Shown: piece after piece, positions 37,561-50,700 of the stretch
Position numbering within the stretch: the first letter of the stretch is position 1
Layout: each line of letters opens with the position of its first letter
DNA from: Syncephalastrum monosporum B8922
Taxonomy: Eukaryota > Mucoromycota > Mucoromycetes > Mucorales > Syncephalastraceae
Direction: 5' to 3'
Length of the DNA stretch: 64,000 bases
Assembly (NCBI GenBank): GCA_000697355.1
Contig: JNEN01001272.1
Location: 1 to 64,000, forward strand
Made by a program: the position numbers and the translations under genes
Notes under the pieces: generated by a model
Told to the model about the DNA's origin: nothing
The model's input: only the letters and a program-made list of their open reading frames with translations
Database searches by the model: none

Positions 37561-38404
37561 TGCAAAGAAAAGATAAAGAACGTGAAAGCAAAGAGAATGG
37601 AACAAGAGAGAGAGGAAGAGGGAAAGTTCTTGATAAGAAAGAAAAAGCGAAGAAAGGATAAAGACAACAAAAAAGTGAGCGCAAAAAATTGGGTTTATAT
37701 AAAAATGCGGTACAATGCTTGGCGAACACACAGATGCAACACACGCACAATACACACCAGAGAGAGGGAGCTCACACACATCATCAGCGTCATGGGCCCA
37801 GGATGCCAAACTCAATTTAGCAGCGGCCGATAATTTGGCTTTCATCAGCCTTGTTAAACCTGGGGGGAGGGGATTAATATTTTTGGCTGGCTGTTCCAGA
37901 ACGGCCAGAACACCCAACCAGTCATAATAGAATCCAATGACATTAGGTACATACTTTTTTTCTACCATTTTATGAACTTGCTACTTTTACTTATATTTAT
38001 ATGCGTCAGTATCCATAAGCGCATGACTCGCACAGCCGTAATGGCTTTACACATTGGGATATTACAATCGCACACAGCATATGCATCCCAACTTTGAATT
38101 CTAGGCTAGGCCTTGCGCTTTTTTGGATGATGCCACGGATTGGGAAAAAGCAGATTGCGCCATGCTATATTTGGAAAAGGCTTGTTCAGTGCGACCGTCG
38201 ATCTCATCCGACACATTTGAGTGGCTGGCTGACAGAATCGAATGAAACTTTAGCGTAATGGATGGGGGGAGGGACCAGCCTTCCCAAGTTTATTTGTGGT
38301 GACCCATTTGTTCTGAATTTTTTTTTTTTTGTGGTGGCAGGATGTGGTTGGTAATCCCATCTACTCCACACCACACACATAGCCAATAATTGAAATCTTT
38401 CCCT
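37561..38404. other. Spacer between SWIRM and Bem2-like genes
   Basis: Contains the A/G-rich (minus: pyrimidine-rich) leader of the SWIRM gene up to about 37700 and the 3' flank of the Bem2-like gene, including a T11 run near 38321. No additional gene seen. Confidence 0.5.
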
Positions 38405-41400
38405 TTACTCCTCCAAGACTTCTTCGCCTTCAATGTCGAAGAGATAATGGTAATGAAGAATCAGATACTTGACAATGTTCTGCTGATGCCCCAAATTGGA
38501 GATAGTCGTCGCACACGATGCCGGACCGGGTGCTGGCTTGAGCAGTGTGGGCCCAAACACAATGGCTAGGTTGGTTGCATACATATGGTTGATGGCTTCA
38601 AAATCAGTGACACTAAAAAATAAAGAAGCAGCCAACCAAGTAATAAAAAAAAATAGAACATACGAGTCAGCACATCGTTTTTTTTCTAGCGTCCACAGAA
38701 ATTCTTTGGGTGGTGCGACTTACATGACGAAATGTTCAATGAGACGTCGCAGTAGGATATAATTAGCTTGCGGGAGCTTCTTGAGCACTTGCTTGATCAG
38801 GTAAACGCGCTGGTCATGGTCCTCCGACGCTAAAGTAATCATTATTTTATAAGTTTCAGCGGCTCTTTTTTCTTACAGCAGCAACAATAATAGAAATGAA
38901 GAAGAATAAATGAATCTCTTCCAACGTACCTGAAGCATGGACGAATTCGTCATAATAGGTGTGCGTCATTAAAGAGCCGGGTAGATCCCGCAAGAACTGC
39001 TTGAGCGCGTCGGCGACGACATTGATATCCGCCCAGTCGGGATCGCTAAGATCGACGCTGGCCATATCCTTGTTGAACGCCGCCTTGAGCTGATTGACGG
39101 TCGAGCCCATCCCAGGCACGCGATAGATTCCCACTTCTTCCAGACCGCGACGCTCGATCTCGTGGATGCACTTTTCCACAATCAGCGGCACGGAGCCGTC
39201 TCCCATGAGAAGGTTAAGATCGACGCCGTATACCGACTTGCGTCCCGTATGAGCCGATGCCAAGCTCGCGACGTCGTCCGCTGTCCGGAGTGACTCGTCC
39301 TGTGCCTCGGCTGCCAGGACACTCTGGCGTTTGGCAGCTCCCTCGCGCGCGGCATTGTTGATCTCTTGCATCCACGCATGCATATCTTCGCGGCTCATGC
39401 CCTGGAACAAGTACTGGCCGCCTTCCTCGGTGACGACCCGGAATACATGGTCGCGCTTAGTGTAGGCGCTCGCAATGGACGTGGTCGCGTGGATGAGGTT
39501 GATGACGGTGGATGCTTTGGCAGTTGCGAACGGGATCATCTCATGGTCAAGCAGCATCGAATGCGGCCGCAGACTACGTAGAATCGAGGGTATCTTGGGT
39601 AGGTGGTGGTGCTTTCTTTTATAATCCTGTTGTTGCTGCTGCTGCTGCTTTTCCTGGTGCTTGGCCTGTTCTAGCTGTCGTTTTTGGAGCTTGTGCTGCA
39701 GCTCGAGACACTCCTTGTCAACGCGATTTCGCTCCTTGATGTCACGCTTGAGCTTGTCGAGCTGCTCCGAGACAAGCTTGGAAAACACGGCGGTGCGTGC
39801 GCTGGGTGCACCCCGCACGAGGCCTGCCGACTTGTTCTCGGCCGATGCGAAGTCTTTAAGCTCCTTCCAGGTTGCCTTGTGCGGATCGGGCGCGATTACG
39901 AATGTAATGATATTCTGGTTGTAGTGGTCTGACTCTTCGTCGAGGTCTACTTGAGAATTCATAACGAGTTGCAGGAAGTGAAAGATGTAGCGCCGCTTGT
40001 CGAAATTGATCCACTTGTCCTGGTGCAAGTCGGGCACCGCGCATAGCTCAAGCATGCGATCGAAGATCCAGCCGATGCTGGGTACGAGTACCAGGTCATG
40101 GATATGCATGGCCTTGCCCGACTTGGCGACATGCGCAAGCAAGCATTCAAAGGTGTCGAGCTGTGTCACGCCGTAGCGCTTAGCGACACCTGCCCAGGCC
40201 TTGGAAAAGACGCGCACCTCAGGGCTGATCAGTGCACTCGCAATGGCATACTCGACAAAGCCAGGCACGCGCCGTGGGCGGTCCTCGACGTCCTTGAGTT
40301 CAGGAAAGAGCACCATCTGCTCGCTCGCTACTTTGCTCGCGACTACCATGCAGACAAACTTGTCGATCCGTTGCATGCGCACCTTGAGGTCGATCTCTTG
40401 CGACGCGATCTCGCGGATCACCCAGCTGCGGATGGTAAAGTGCATGCAATACAGATACTGGATCGAGCTCGGGAAGGCCAGGAGGAGATCATCTGCGGAG
40501 AAGGCACAAGGGGATACGATTGAGCGGCGCGCGGCTTCAATAGCAGTGAAGATATCCGAGACAACCACATCTTCTGAAGGAACAGTGTAGCTGGTCTGCT
40601 GGGCGGACGGTGCGCCGAGCACGGGAGACAGTGCAGATGACATGGGCGGCGTCTGCGGCGGCTTGTGCGAGGGTAGCCAGGAATACAGGTCGCTGGACTG
40701 TGCCTCGAAAATATCGAAGGTCTGTATCCAGTCCTGCAGCGTTACGGATGCAAAGAGCGGGCGGATGCACCGATCCACTTGTGCGAGGAGCGTCGGGCCG
40801 GGAATGCTGTCGACCAGGCACGGACCGCGTTGGGCTGGCAAATGGGACGGATCGCGCGGGTGCAGAGCCAAGGAAAATGTTAATGGCTTGTTTGTCCCCG
40901 ATTCGATTGTGACACAAAAACCCTGAGCGCCGCTGGTCAGGTGACGGTATAGCTCGTCCACCTGTCGAGAGCAGAATGTGTCGTACTGGATGGCCTTGAG
41001 GTCGTAGCACGGCGAGAGCGCGCTGCGGACCATGAGCGTGCGGATGTTGTGCATCTGCTTGTCGATCTGGACAGCCATGGCGAGCGCAGTCTGGATATCC
41101 GTTGTGGGCTGCTTGATCCGTTGGAGGGGCAGGCGCCACGCATCGAGCGCATCTTGGGCGAGTTTCAGCGACTTCTCGACAAAGCGGATGATTTCGATCT
41201 CGTCTAGAAAGTCATAAAAATGTTCGTCCATCCAATATAACATGAGGTTGAGCACTCGCAGCTGCGTCTGCGCGACCGCCTTCCAATCATACAGCGTGTC
41301 GTCGGACGATGATCGGGGTGCCTGGAACACCGATTCTAGAGCGCTGGCTTTGCCTGTCGAGACCCGCGCGGCCTCCTTGGCGCCGACAAATTTGGACCGA

Positions 41401-44400
41401 AGCAAATCCAGCAGCTGCAGACAGGAGCAGAAACTGCGGTAAGTGACAAAGAACACATTCAGATACTCCTCCTCATCGATCATCAGCTGCTGGGGCATGT
41501 CCTCTTTTTGGAAATATTGCCACTGATCTTGCATCGCGCCGCTGTATTGGGACACGCCGTGGACGAGCACGTCCACCAGACGCTCGAGCGTGGCTGCCTT
41601 GACATTCACCAGCATCGGCGACGCTTTGTCCGCCTTTGGTTCTTGCTGCTCCTGTTCTTCGATTTGGGACCAGAGGTTCTCGATGCCAGTCACGGCGGCG
41701 TTGCATAGCGTGCCTGACCGTGAGCGCATGCCCGAGCTTCCTTTTTCTGTTAGTGCCAAGAAGCCACTCGACGTGCTCTTTTTGACGTTTTTGGGCATCG
41801 TCACCGAGTCGTTTGATTGGAGCAGTGTGGATGCCTTGAGGACAAGGTCGTCGTCCGTGACGAGCCACGCATCGTGCGAGCGGCCTTGCATCGAGTCGAT
41901 CAGGGCCTTGGCGGTGTAGGTGCCGTGTTTGCTGGATATCAACGAGCCCAACCACGTCTTGCTGTGCACCGTGTCGAGATACTGCTCGTCCTCATTTTTC
42001 GGCTTTTCGAGCTCAGGGCCGGCACCGCCCGGCGGGAAGCTGTACGTGCGCCGTCGAAACATCTTGCGGCCTGTGACACTCGGCGAGCGGGTCTGCACCA
42101 GGCTCTGTGGTGTCTTGGGCGGCTCGTCATGGACTACAAAAAAAAAAAAATTACATGTTAAGATTTCATAATTACACACACACCAAGTTTTCTTTTTATC
42201 TTGTGACTTACTGGCTGTCCTAGCCGAGTGAGGTATCGCCTCGTCGCTAGGAAAGAGGCAGTATCCTTCGAGGACTTCAGGGAACGTGAGTGTGGAGGCC
42301 GAGGGCGGGGCAACATCCGTCTTGTGGAATGTGTTGACACGGCGGTGGCGATCGAAACTCTGGCCAATCACGCGGGGCTCGCAAGCGAGGGAGCACTCTT
42401 GCAAGTACTTGAAGTCATGGGGCACGGCCTTGACGGCTGTCACCGATCTTTCAAAGAAGTCCTGCAGAGGGGCCACGGCAGCAAAGGGAGCGGTTTCAAG
42501 CACAGAAGGTCTCCAGTTCTCAAGGCCGTGGTAGACAAGGTCGAGTACGCTCCAGCAGCGGTCAAAGTTGACGAGGCCCTCACTGCGAAACGTGGCAACG
42601 TGCTTGCGCAGCCGATCGACGCCTTGCTTGATGGGACCAAAGTAGGGCAGACTCGGTAGATCGCTGTGGAGGCGGTCAAAGACGCGCGCATACTGCTCCG
42701 TCGCGCCGCGCTCCTCCCATCGATCCATCCAGACGTCCTGTGGAAAGAGGCCGTGGGAGGTCAGAAGAGGCACCCACTCGTGCATGATGACGGTGATGAG
42801 GTCGCGGTCGACAGATTTCCACGACTCCTTGAGGCGGCTCACGCCGAGACAGCAGATGCCGCTCGCGACGGCGCACCATCCGATCATATCGCCCATGCGA
42901 AACAGGGCCTGGCCGATGTGGCCCCAGTGCTCGAGCAGGTGGGCGCGCAAGAGAGCGCCGTTTTCAGTCTTGTCGAGCTCTTCTTGCTGTGAATCGACGA
43001 GGATCTGGTGGCGGATGAGTTTGGTGAGAAAGTGGGGCGAAGCCGTCGTTGCGAGCAGCGAATTAAGGATTTGAGGCGAACCGCGCGCATTAGGGACGTA
43101 CGAGAGCGGACTGAGCAGGGCATCCTTAAAGTGCTTGTGCAAGACATAGTGAAATAGGTAGACTTGCTCGCCAAAGCTGGTCGGGTCGATGCTGAGGAGG
43201 AGGGATGGGGTGAGGCCGGTCAAGACGAGGTTGGAAAGGTCTACACAGCCAGCGGGAGGGTGGCCGTCGCTGCTGACGCCTGGGATGTCTTGCCGGAACT
43301 CGGCGACTTCGTCCCGGATTGACACGTTGCTCGCCTGCTGGCCATTCTTTTCGACCGTGGCAATGACCACGTCCTTGGTGTGGCGTGCGCGCTGACGTAA
43401 GGTCTCGTCCTGAGACGTCTGCACCTTGTCGAGCAGGGCAATGATCCCGGTGGCCACCTCGCCCACGACGTCAGGTCCAAATTGCATGCACCAGCGCATA
43501 CAAATGTCCAAAAAGCGCGCCGCGATGCGGTCAAAGTCCTCGACGACCTGGGATGCATACGAATTGAGGACCTCAAGTACCCGTGTCGCGGTAGTGAACA
43601 TAGAATAGGTGAGTAAAAACGCATCGAGGAAATCATCCTGGGTTTGCGTTTGGAAAAGGAGCTCGTGGATCAGGGCCGTGACCGAGCCGGCCTTGACCTG
43701 GTGTGAGCGGCTCGAGATCGCCAGACCAGGGTGTTTCTGGCCACCGTAGTAGGACCGCCGCGCAGCTTCTTCGAATGCCTTGCGTACCTGTGCTTGCTGT
43801 TCTACAAAAGCATCCTGCCATGCTTTGCCGGCCTCGTCTGTCGTGAATGAAAAGGTGCGCTTCTCACCGCGGTAGCCGAGCGTCACGGCTGCAGGCTCGT
43901 TGGAAAGGAGCTTCACGTCATGGATCGGCATGCGGCAGTCGATTTCCCAGCCCTTAGAGTCGACGGGCGTGCACATGGTCACGCTGTCGCTGAATATGAG
44001 CAAAGCCTGCCGTCGACCAATCTCAGAGACAAAGGCACCTAGCACAAAGTCACCGTCTTTGTCTTCCGACGCCGCTGCTTCAGTATCATCGCTAACGGTG
44101 GTCGCCAGAGGCGGGCACTGGTGCAGAAGAGCGCTCGGTGAAGCCAGATCTGAGACGGTGCCGTTGTCTGTGACGGTGGCGGGTGATGACGGCTCGTCTG
44201 CCGGCTCAGAGTGGGGAAGTGTGGACTGGTTTATGCTGGAGCTGGCGAGGCTGATGCTGGACAGAGAGGCGGGAAGGTCGCTGTTGACGGCAGATGACGA
44301 GGTCGGAAACATGGCTTTCCAGGCTGCGTCGGACGAGACCTTGTAAAGGTAGAGTTTGTGGCCCCGAAGTACGACCCGGTAAGGCTTCCAGCTTCGGTCC

Positions 44401-44909
44401 CGCTTGGATGTCTTGTGAAACACGCGAAAGTCAGCTTTTTTATAGAGGTAGCCTTCTTTAGTGACGGTGAAGCTCGTGCGCTTTTTATTGCTGTTTGGTG
44501 TCGGACGTCGCCGTAGGAGTCGGTGGACGCTCGTGTTGTCGTCTCGTCCAGAACTACTTGTCGACAGCGCCAAGACGGATTTAGGTCGCGTGCACGTCGT
44601 GGTATCGTCAGAGCGCCCATCGAACGATTGAGCGTAGCAGGAATCCTCATTGTGGGAAGAGGTGATGGTCTTTGCACGCGATGAGGATGTGGATGTTCGT
44701 GGCAGGATGTCGTCTGGGTCAAGCAAGCCATGCTGGTACCGTTGATGCTGTTGCTGTTGCTGTTGCTGGTGTTGTTGCTGGTGCTGGTGATCATCGTCAC
44801 TGGAATGAAACAGTCTGCTTTTGATATAAGAAAAGGTCCCTCCACGGCGGTGATCTTCGTCTGGCGTGGTCGACCGATGACCCTGCTTTGACGATCCTCT
44901 CGACTTCAT
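38405..44909 (-). CDS. Bem2-like PH / RasGEF / PH / RhoGAP multidomain protein
   Basis: Exons in transcript order: 44909-42212, 42133-38930, 38829-38724, 38612-38405; 2071 residues. Order: polar N-terminus with a Gln/His-rich tract (about 42-60); a PH domain from about 148 (KEGYLYKKADF); a RasGEF-N-like block (VTALIHELLFQTQTQDDFLD) and a CDC25-like block (LFHYVLHKHFKDALL); a second RasGEF-N-like block (DEEEYLNVFFVTYRSF) and CDC25-like block (YCMHFTIRSWVIREI); a PH domain (HVFRVVTEEGGQYLFQGMS); and a C-terminal RhoGAP with the arginine finger in GIYRVPG and a final block NLAIVFGPTLLKP. This matches yeast Bem2, a Rho1/Cdc42 GAP that controls polarity and wall integrity. Whether the GEF-like blocks are active is unknown. 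The ATG at 44909 follows TTTTTTTTCCACAG, suggesting a 5' UTR intron; an ATG at 44969 lies within that presumed intron. The 78-bp intron 42134-42211 is in frame and stop-free. Confidence 0.9.
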
Positions 44910-45066
44910 TGTCAAAAAGAACTGTGGAAAAAAAAAAGGCAAAATTCGCGTGGACCCCGATTTTTCCAACGTGTTAGGAGTTGCTCCCCTCCTTATTCCC
45001 TTAGCTCACAAAGGCACTTTGGTATTTATTTATCACAGGTCTTTCTCTCTTTTTTATTTTATTCTC
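44910..45066. other. Promoter/leader of the Bem2-like gene and 3' flank of PRPS
   Basis: Short AT-rich spacer; an apparent 5' UTR intron acceptor (TTTCCACAG on minus) lies just upstream of 44909. Confidence 0.45.
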
Positions 45067-46747
45067 TTAATCGGCATGATTAAATAGATAACTGACACTC
45101 TCACCATTGTGCTACACACGAAAAAAAAATAGGTTGGTAAGCCGCACAGACCACTGTATCCAGGCATTCCCACTTACGGTACGACGAATCGCCTCAGCGA
45201 GCGTCGCGGATATATCAATAACAGATAGTTTGCTGCAGCGTTCCATCTTCTCTTTGGGGATGGGGAAAGTGTTCGTGACGACGAGCTATAGATTAAATAT
45301 AAAAGTATGGGGTTTCCATTGTTCAATTTACGCGGCGCTTTCGGGGCACTGCCATTTTTGCATGAATCTTTTTTTTTTTTTTTTACCTTGTACACACTGT
45401 CGCAAGCCTGAATTTTCTGAACCGAATCACCACTCAATACGCCGTGTGTGGCGATAATGTACACTTTGCTCGCACCGCACTTGTGAACCAGATGGTCTGC
45501 CGCATCCAGGAAAGTGCCGCAGCTGTCGATCATATCATCCTATGGAACAGCCCCGTATCAATTGACGCCCCTCTCCATCCCAACGCCCTATGATCTCACT
45601 ACTTACTGTCAGAAAGACGACCTTGTCCTTGACATCACCCACGAGCGTGATCGTGCTCTCTTCGCCTTCGTGGTTAGCAACCACCGACACGGCGGCGTTC
45701 ATGACGTCACCGTGGTTGATACCCGCCTCGTTCAAGGACGAGATCGAGGCCATCATGGTGTCTTCGTCCGCGGTCGTATCCACCGATTCCACACCGTCGT
45801 CGTCGTCCGTGCTGCGGGCGGAGCCATTGGCCTTGGGCATGCCGCTGTAGGGCCGGTTGTGGCCCTGAGGACCGGCACGTGCGCGGTCCTTATGAATCAG
45901 AGCAAAGTCCAGGCGAAGCGCATCGGCCAGCGAAGTCACTCTGTTTACATACATAAAGTTTAATACACCTGTGCATTCCACATGTGCTCCCGTTCTTTGG
46001 CCTTCTATTCCTTTTCATGTTACCTTTTGGCGCCACCTGCGTTCTTGCTCACGACAACACCGTCCCTCCAGTTGGGCACGTTCTGAGTAATCCACTTGGC
46101 AATGCTGGGCTCAGCGTAGAGGTTGTCAACCGGGCGCTGGAAGAAGCCCTGCATTTGTGATGCGTGGAGATCCATCGTCTAGAATAATTCGATATGCGCG
46201 TCAGGCATGTGACAGGTTCGAGTTAAATTAGGAGGCTTACAATGATATGATCGACACCAGCAATAGCGAGCATGTTGGCAACCACTGCAGCACATATAGA
46301 AATTAGTATCCATAACATAAAAAGGGGATACACATTACGTTTGGAGGTGATGCAAGTTCTTCCCTTTCTCTTGCTCTGCTTGCAGTACGGGAAGTAGGGC
46401 AACACAGCAGTAACACGCTTGGCCGAGCCAATGGAAGCGGCCTGAATCATGATACACAGCTCGATAATGTTGTCGTTCATGTCCTGCGACCCAGACTGGA
46501 TAATAAAGACGTCCTCATTACGGATCGACACACCTGCAGTAACAGTTCAGCTTTGCGGGGAAGGGAGGGGCAGATCCCCGCACTCTTATACGTAGTAAAC
46601 AAGAGCCCTACCAATCTCGACGCTGGTTTCCTTGTTGCTGAACTTCTTGAGCTTCGTATCCGCCAACGGCGTGCCTAGTCGTTTGCTGACGAGATTAGCC
46701 AGCTCCGGGTGCGAGGAGCCTGCGAGGATCTTGGTGTTGCGCATCAT
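45067..46747 (-). CDS. Ribose-phosphate pyrophosphokinase with internal insertion (Prs1-like)
   Basis: Makes PRPP from ribose-5-phosphate and ATP for purine, pyrimidine, His and Trp synthesis. Eight exons in transcript order: 46747-46612, 46533-46339, 46284-46241, 46178-46024, 45940-45607, 45539-45387, 45285-45178, 45111-45067; 389 residues against about 320 for the simple enzyme. Conserved parts: [23 protein letters not shown] (divalent-cation site), the catalytic loop [14 protein letters not shown], the PRPP-binding loop [11 protein letters not shown] and the end [13 protein letters not shown]. The extra length is a roughly 70-residue acidic insertion between [12 protein letters not shown] and TLVGDVKD, at the position where yeast Prs1/Prs5 and animal PRPS-associated proteins are also extended. 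Two adjacent ATGs (46747, 46744) are possible starts. Divergent from AASS. Confidence 0.93.
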
Positions 46748-47725
46748 GGTGTAGTCTCAGTGGAGAAGCCGGGACGAAGAAAAAAAATCTTCAAATAAAG
46801 GTCGCCTTTCAGCCAATCGGAACCGGTTACTCGTTTCTATCTTGGGCGCCGTCCCGTCACCGCACAGCTTCTACTGCTTTTTGCATGGATAGTGAAACTT
46901 CGTCCAATGTCTACACAATTGCTCTCGTATAAGATGTGAGCATATCATGTTCTATACAGCATGAAGTATTTGCATCTGCGACATGCTTATAGTGACAAGT
47001 ACACAATCCTTGGTGCTGTCCTGTTGAATGCACCGCAGCTTGAGACCACGTGATTTTACTTAACTTTAAAAGGAAACCGGTTCAAGTTCAGTCGTGTGCG
47101 CCTGGCCTTGCCACGCTTTTATGAAAAGCTTGGTGATAGCGTTAATGATCTGTCTTCTCACAGATCCCATTAGCATGCAGGTAGTGTATGTGTATCTGCT
47201 ACAGCCGATGCTATTTTAAGTGCCAGTCAACTCAAGAAAGTACGAAGGTGAACACAAGGAAGGATTTGTCGCATCGCGTAGCAACGCGCTCATATGATAC
47301 AGGAGGTGTCCATTTCATTACCTTTTGTATAGAAGAAAAAGCAATTTTTAAATATACTGAAGTCCATACTGCGTATTATGTATAATCCACTATATCTGAG
47401 CGTTCTATATACTTTGGTGGATTATTTAATTTTATTCCTGTAAAGAGAGATCAAATTTGCCCACGGTGACACTTTCCTGCACCACGTCATTCGTCAGAGG
47501 TCGAAGAGAATAAATGGTATCTATTTAACACTCACTGTATACTCTATATTCTACAATTTAATAAACTTTACTGGACAGATCAAAGGACCGTGAGACCCAA
47601 AAAAAGGCAAGTCGATATGGGAAACTTGTCAAATAGGTGGACCATCTGACCGTGAGAGACTTGCGATTTGATTTGAAGGCAAGCGCGTTTTCAATTTGGC
47701 AATTTTTCCACGCCTTCTTTCTGTT
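46748..47725. other. Divergent promoter region between PRPS and AASS
   Basis: About 980 bp between two divergent start codons. CCAATCGGAACCGG near 46814 is a CCAAT-box candidate for PRPS, and CACGTGATTTTACTTAAC near 47048 contains an E-box-like CACGTG. No ORF worth annotating. Confidence 0.45.
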
Positions 47726-50700
47726 ATGCTTAGCCGTGCTTGCCGTCTGCCTACACCGCCCGCCTCTCGTCAGGCCTGGCGATCCTCACTCTCCTCCAAA
47801 AGACGACCTCTCCTCCAGCCTCGCCGCCAGTTTTCTCATTCTCCCGTCACCTCCAAACCCTATGATGCGTACCGACCCATCGGTATCCGACGCGAAGACA
47901 AGAGCCGGTGGGAGCGCCGCGCTCCCTTGACGCCCACCGCGGTTGCCCTCCTGATCAAGCAAACCGGCGTCAAGGTATATGTGCAGCCTAGCACAAAGCG
48001 TATTTTCTCAGACGCAGACTATGTCAGGGTATGTGAGAAGGACAATTTGCTGAGACTAGGATGGAGTGCTAACCAGCAAAAATGGGCAAATAGGCAGGGG
48101 CGATCGTATCTGAGGATCTCACACCAGCCGAGATCATTCTCGGCATCAAAGAAGTACCCTCCGAGTCCCTCCTCCCCGACAAGACCTACGTGTTTTTCTC
48201 GCATACACACAAGGGCAATGAAAAGAACATGGGCATGCTCAAGAGCGTCCTTGACAAAGTAGGTGTATTGAAGCTTGGAGATATCGCGTACTGATCCCAG
48301 TGTCCAGAATATCACCTTAATTGACTATGAACTCATGACGCAAGAGGACGGCAAGCGGCTCGTTGCGTTCGGGAAGTTTGCTGGAAATGCTGGAATGATC
48401 GATGCTCTCCATGGCATGGGACAGCGTTTCTTGGGTTTGGGTTATAATTCACCCTTCATGGTGAGCAAACACAAAAGTGGACAGCTGTGCAATTGAGAAG
48501 CGCTCACGCTCTACTATTTAAAAATAGTATACCTCCAAAGCCCACAACTATCGCAGCCTGGCTGCTGCAAGACTCTCGTTGGGTACAGCTGGCAATGTCC
48601 TTGTTGATCAGGGTACACCCAAAGATTTTGGCCCGCTTGTCTTTGCCTTCACAGGTCGTGGGAACGTTGCCGAGGTAAAACAGATGCCCCATCCTAAGAG
48701 AGATAGAATGAGAAGGTACAAACGCACACTCATATTCGATACAGGGTGCAATGGAAATGTTCCGCGAGTTGCCCCATGAGATTGTACCTGCAGAAGATTT
48801 GGAGAAGCTCGCACGTGACAAAAGTGAGACGCTGTATACCTTTTTCCCTTTTGTGTTCGGTACTGAATTAGCTGTCATATAGATCCGCGCCTGAACAAAG
48901 TCTATGGGACTCAGCTACAAGTGCACGACTACACGCAACACAAGAGCGGCGAGCCGCTTACATCCTTTGAAGACTATCTGCATCATCCTGAAAAGTATCA
49001 ATCTGTCTTCGCTGAAAAGGTACCGGACTCTCTTTTTCTCTTATTTTTAGGCAGACTGATAACCTGGTTTAGATTGCTCCCTACGTCCACACAGTCGTTA
49101 CCGGCGCTTACTGGGACAGTCGTTATCCCCGCCTGATGACTAACGCGCAACTGGCTGACTTCCAGCGCAAGCAGGCACAGGGTCATATCGGCAAGGGCCG
49201 CATGATGACCTTGGCAGATATCGTTTGTGATGTAAAGGTAAATGGACAGCGTGCCTTCTTTCTTTTTGGGGAGGAGCTGTGAGCTCATCTCGTTGCTTAG
49301 GGCGCATTCGAATGCCTCTCGCATACGACACCCATCGACAACGGCTACTACTACTATGATGCCATTAAGGGAGTTGAGCACACCGAGTATGTTGACAAAC
49401 ACAAATGCTTCTAATAATGCTCACATGGATGATGTTAGCGTCGAGAAGCCAGGCACACAGATAATGGGTATCGATATTCTTCCTGCGGAGCTGCCCATCG
49501 AAAGCAGCCAGCATTTTAGCAACGTTCTTTTCCCTCATATCAAAGACTTGGTAAACTTTTCTCAAAAACTGTGCTGCAAATACTCAGTCGACGCGTAGAT
49601 TTTGCCGCATGCTAGAACTATGGACGGTCTGACGCCCATGCTGACTAGAGCCACGATTGCGGCTCAAGGAAAACTGACACCAGGTCACACAGGGCTTAAT
49701 GCCCTCTTGCCTTCGGCGGCCTCTGCGGCACCGAAAGCGCGCAAAGAGGTCTTGCTTTTGGGATCGGGCATGGTGACGGCTCCTTTGGTGAGACACTTGA
49801 TACGTAGACCTGACGTCCATGTGGTGATTGGTACGTGCCGAATGAAAAGCATCGACTCTCTGCGAGTACTCACTTTCTACTCTTGCTATTAGCGAGCAAC
49901 GCAATCGAGGAAGCCCGAGCTCTCGCCGCGCAGCAGACGGCAGAGGAAGGCGCTCGTGGCACGATAGAAACGGTCACGCTGGATATCAGCAATGCCGCTC
50001 AGCTGTCGTCATTGGTATCAAAGTCAGACGTCGTTGTCAGGTAAGTGTCGTATTATCAAAACAAGCTTAGCAGCCAGCTCACACGCGAATAATTATGGCC
50101 CTCCAGTCTCGTTCCTGCTTTCCTTCATGCCCAGGTAGCACAGACCTGTATCGAGCAAAAGAAGCACATGGTCACTGCCAGTTATGTCTCGCCCGAGATG
50201 CAGGCTTTGGATACACCGTAAGATGGGAATGTCTTTTTTTTTCATGCAGAGGAAGCTGACTCTGGAATTTAGAGCCAAGGAGGCCGGTGTAACCATCATG
50301 AACGAGGTCGGACTGGATCCCGGTATCGACCACATGTCTGCTATGAAGATCATTGACGAGGCCAAAGCAGATGGGAAGAAGGTACGGAAAACACGACCCG
50401 TGAGTTTTCCCGAAGCTAATACAAGGCAAATTTTATTAGATCCGTTCTTTCGTTTCATGGTGCGGAGGTCTCCCCGCACCCGAGGCGTCTAACCTCCCTT
50501 TCAGTTACAAGTTTAGCTGGTCTCCACGTGGTGTTCTGACAGCGAGTCAGAACGAGGCCATCTACTTGCACAAGGGCAAAGAAGTTCAGATTGCCGGCTC
50601 CGAGCTGCTGCAGTATCCCTTCGAGGACGTCCATACTGCATTCCCTGGATTTGCTTTCGAGGGTCTGGCGAACCGCAATGCGCTCGGTTATGCTGACATT

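Noticed and set aside
37561..37968. N-terminal extension of the SWIRM protein
   Set aside because: The frame is open upstream but consists of Phe/Leu/Ser runs from a pyrimidine-rich leader, and the MDLSTL start fits the protein better.
42134..42211. Coding status of the stop-free segment in the Bem2-like gene
   Set aside because: Rejected as constitutive coding because it has complete intron borders and a poly-T tract translating to a Phe run; listed as an intron with possible retention instead.
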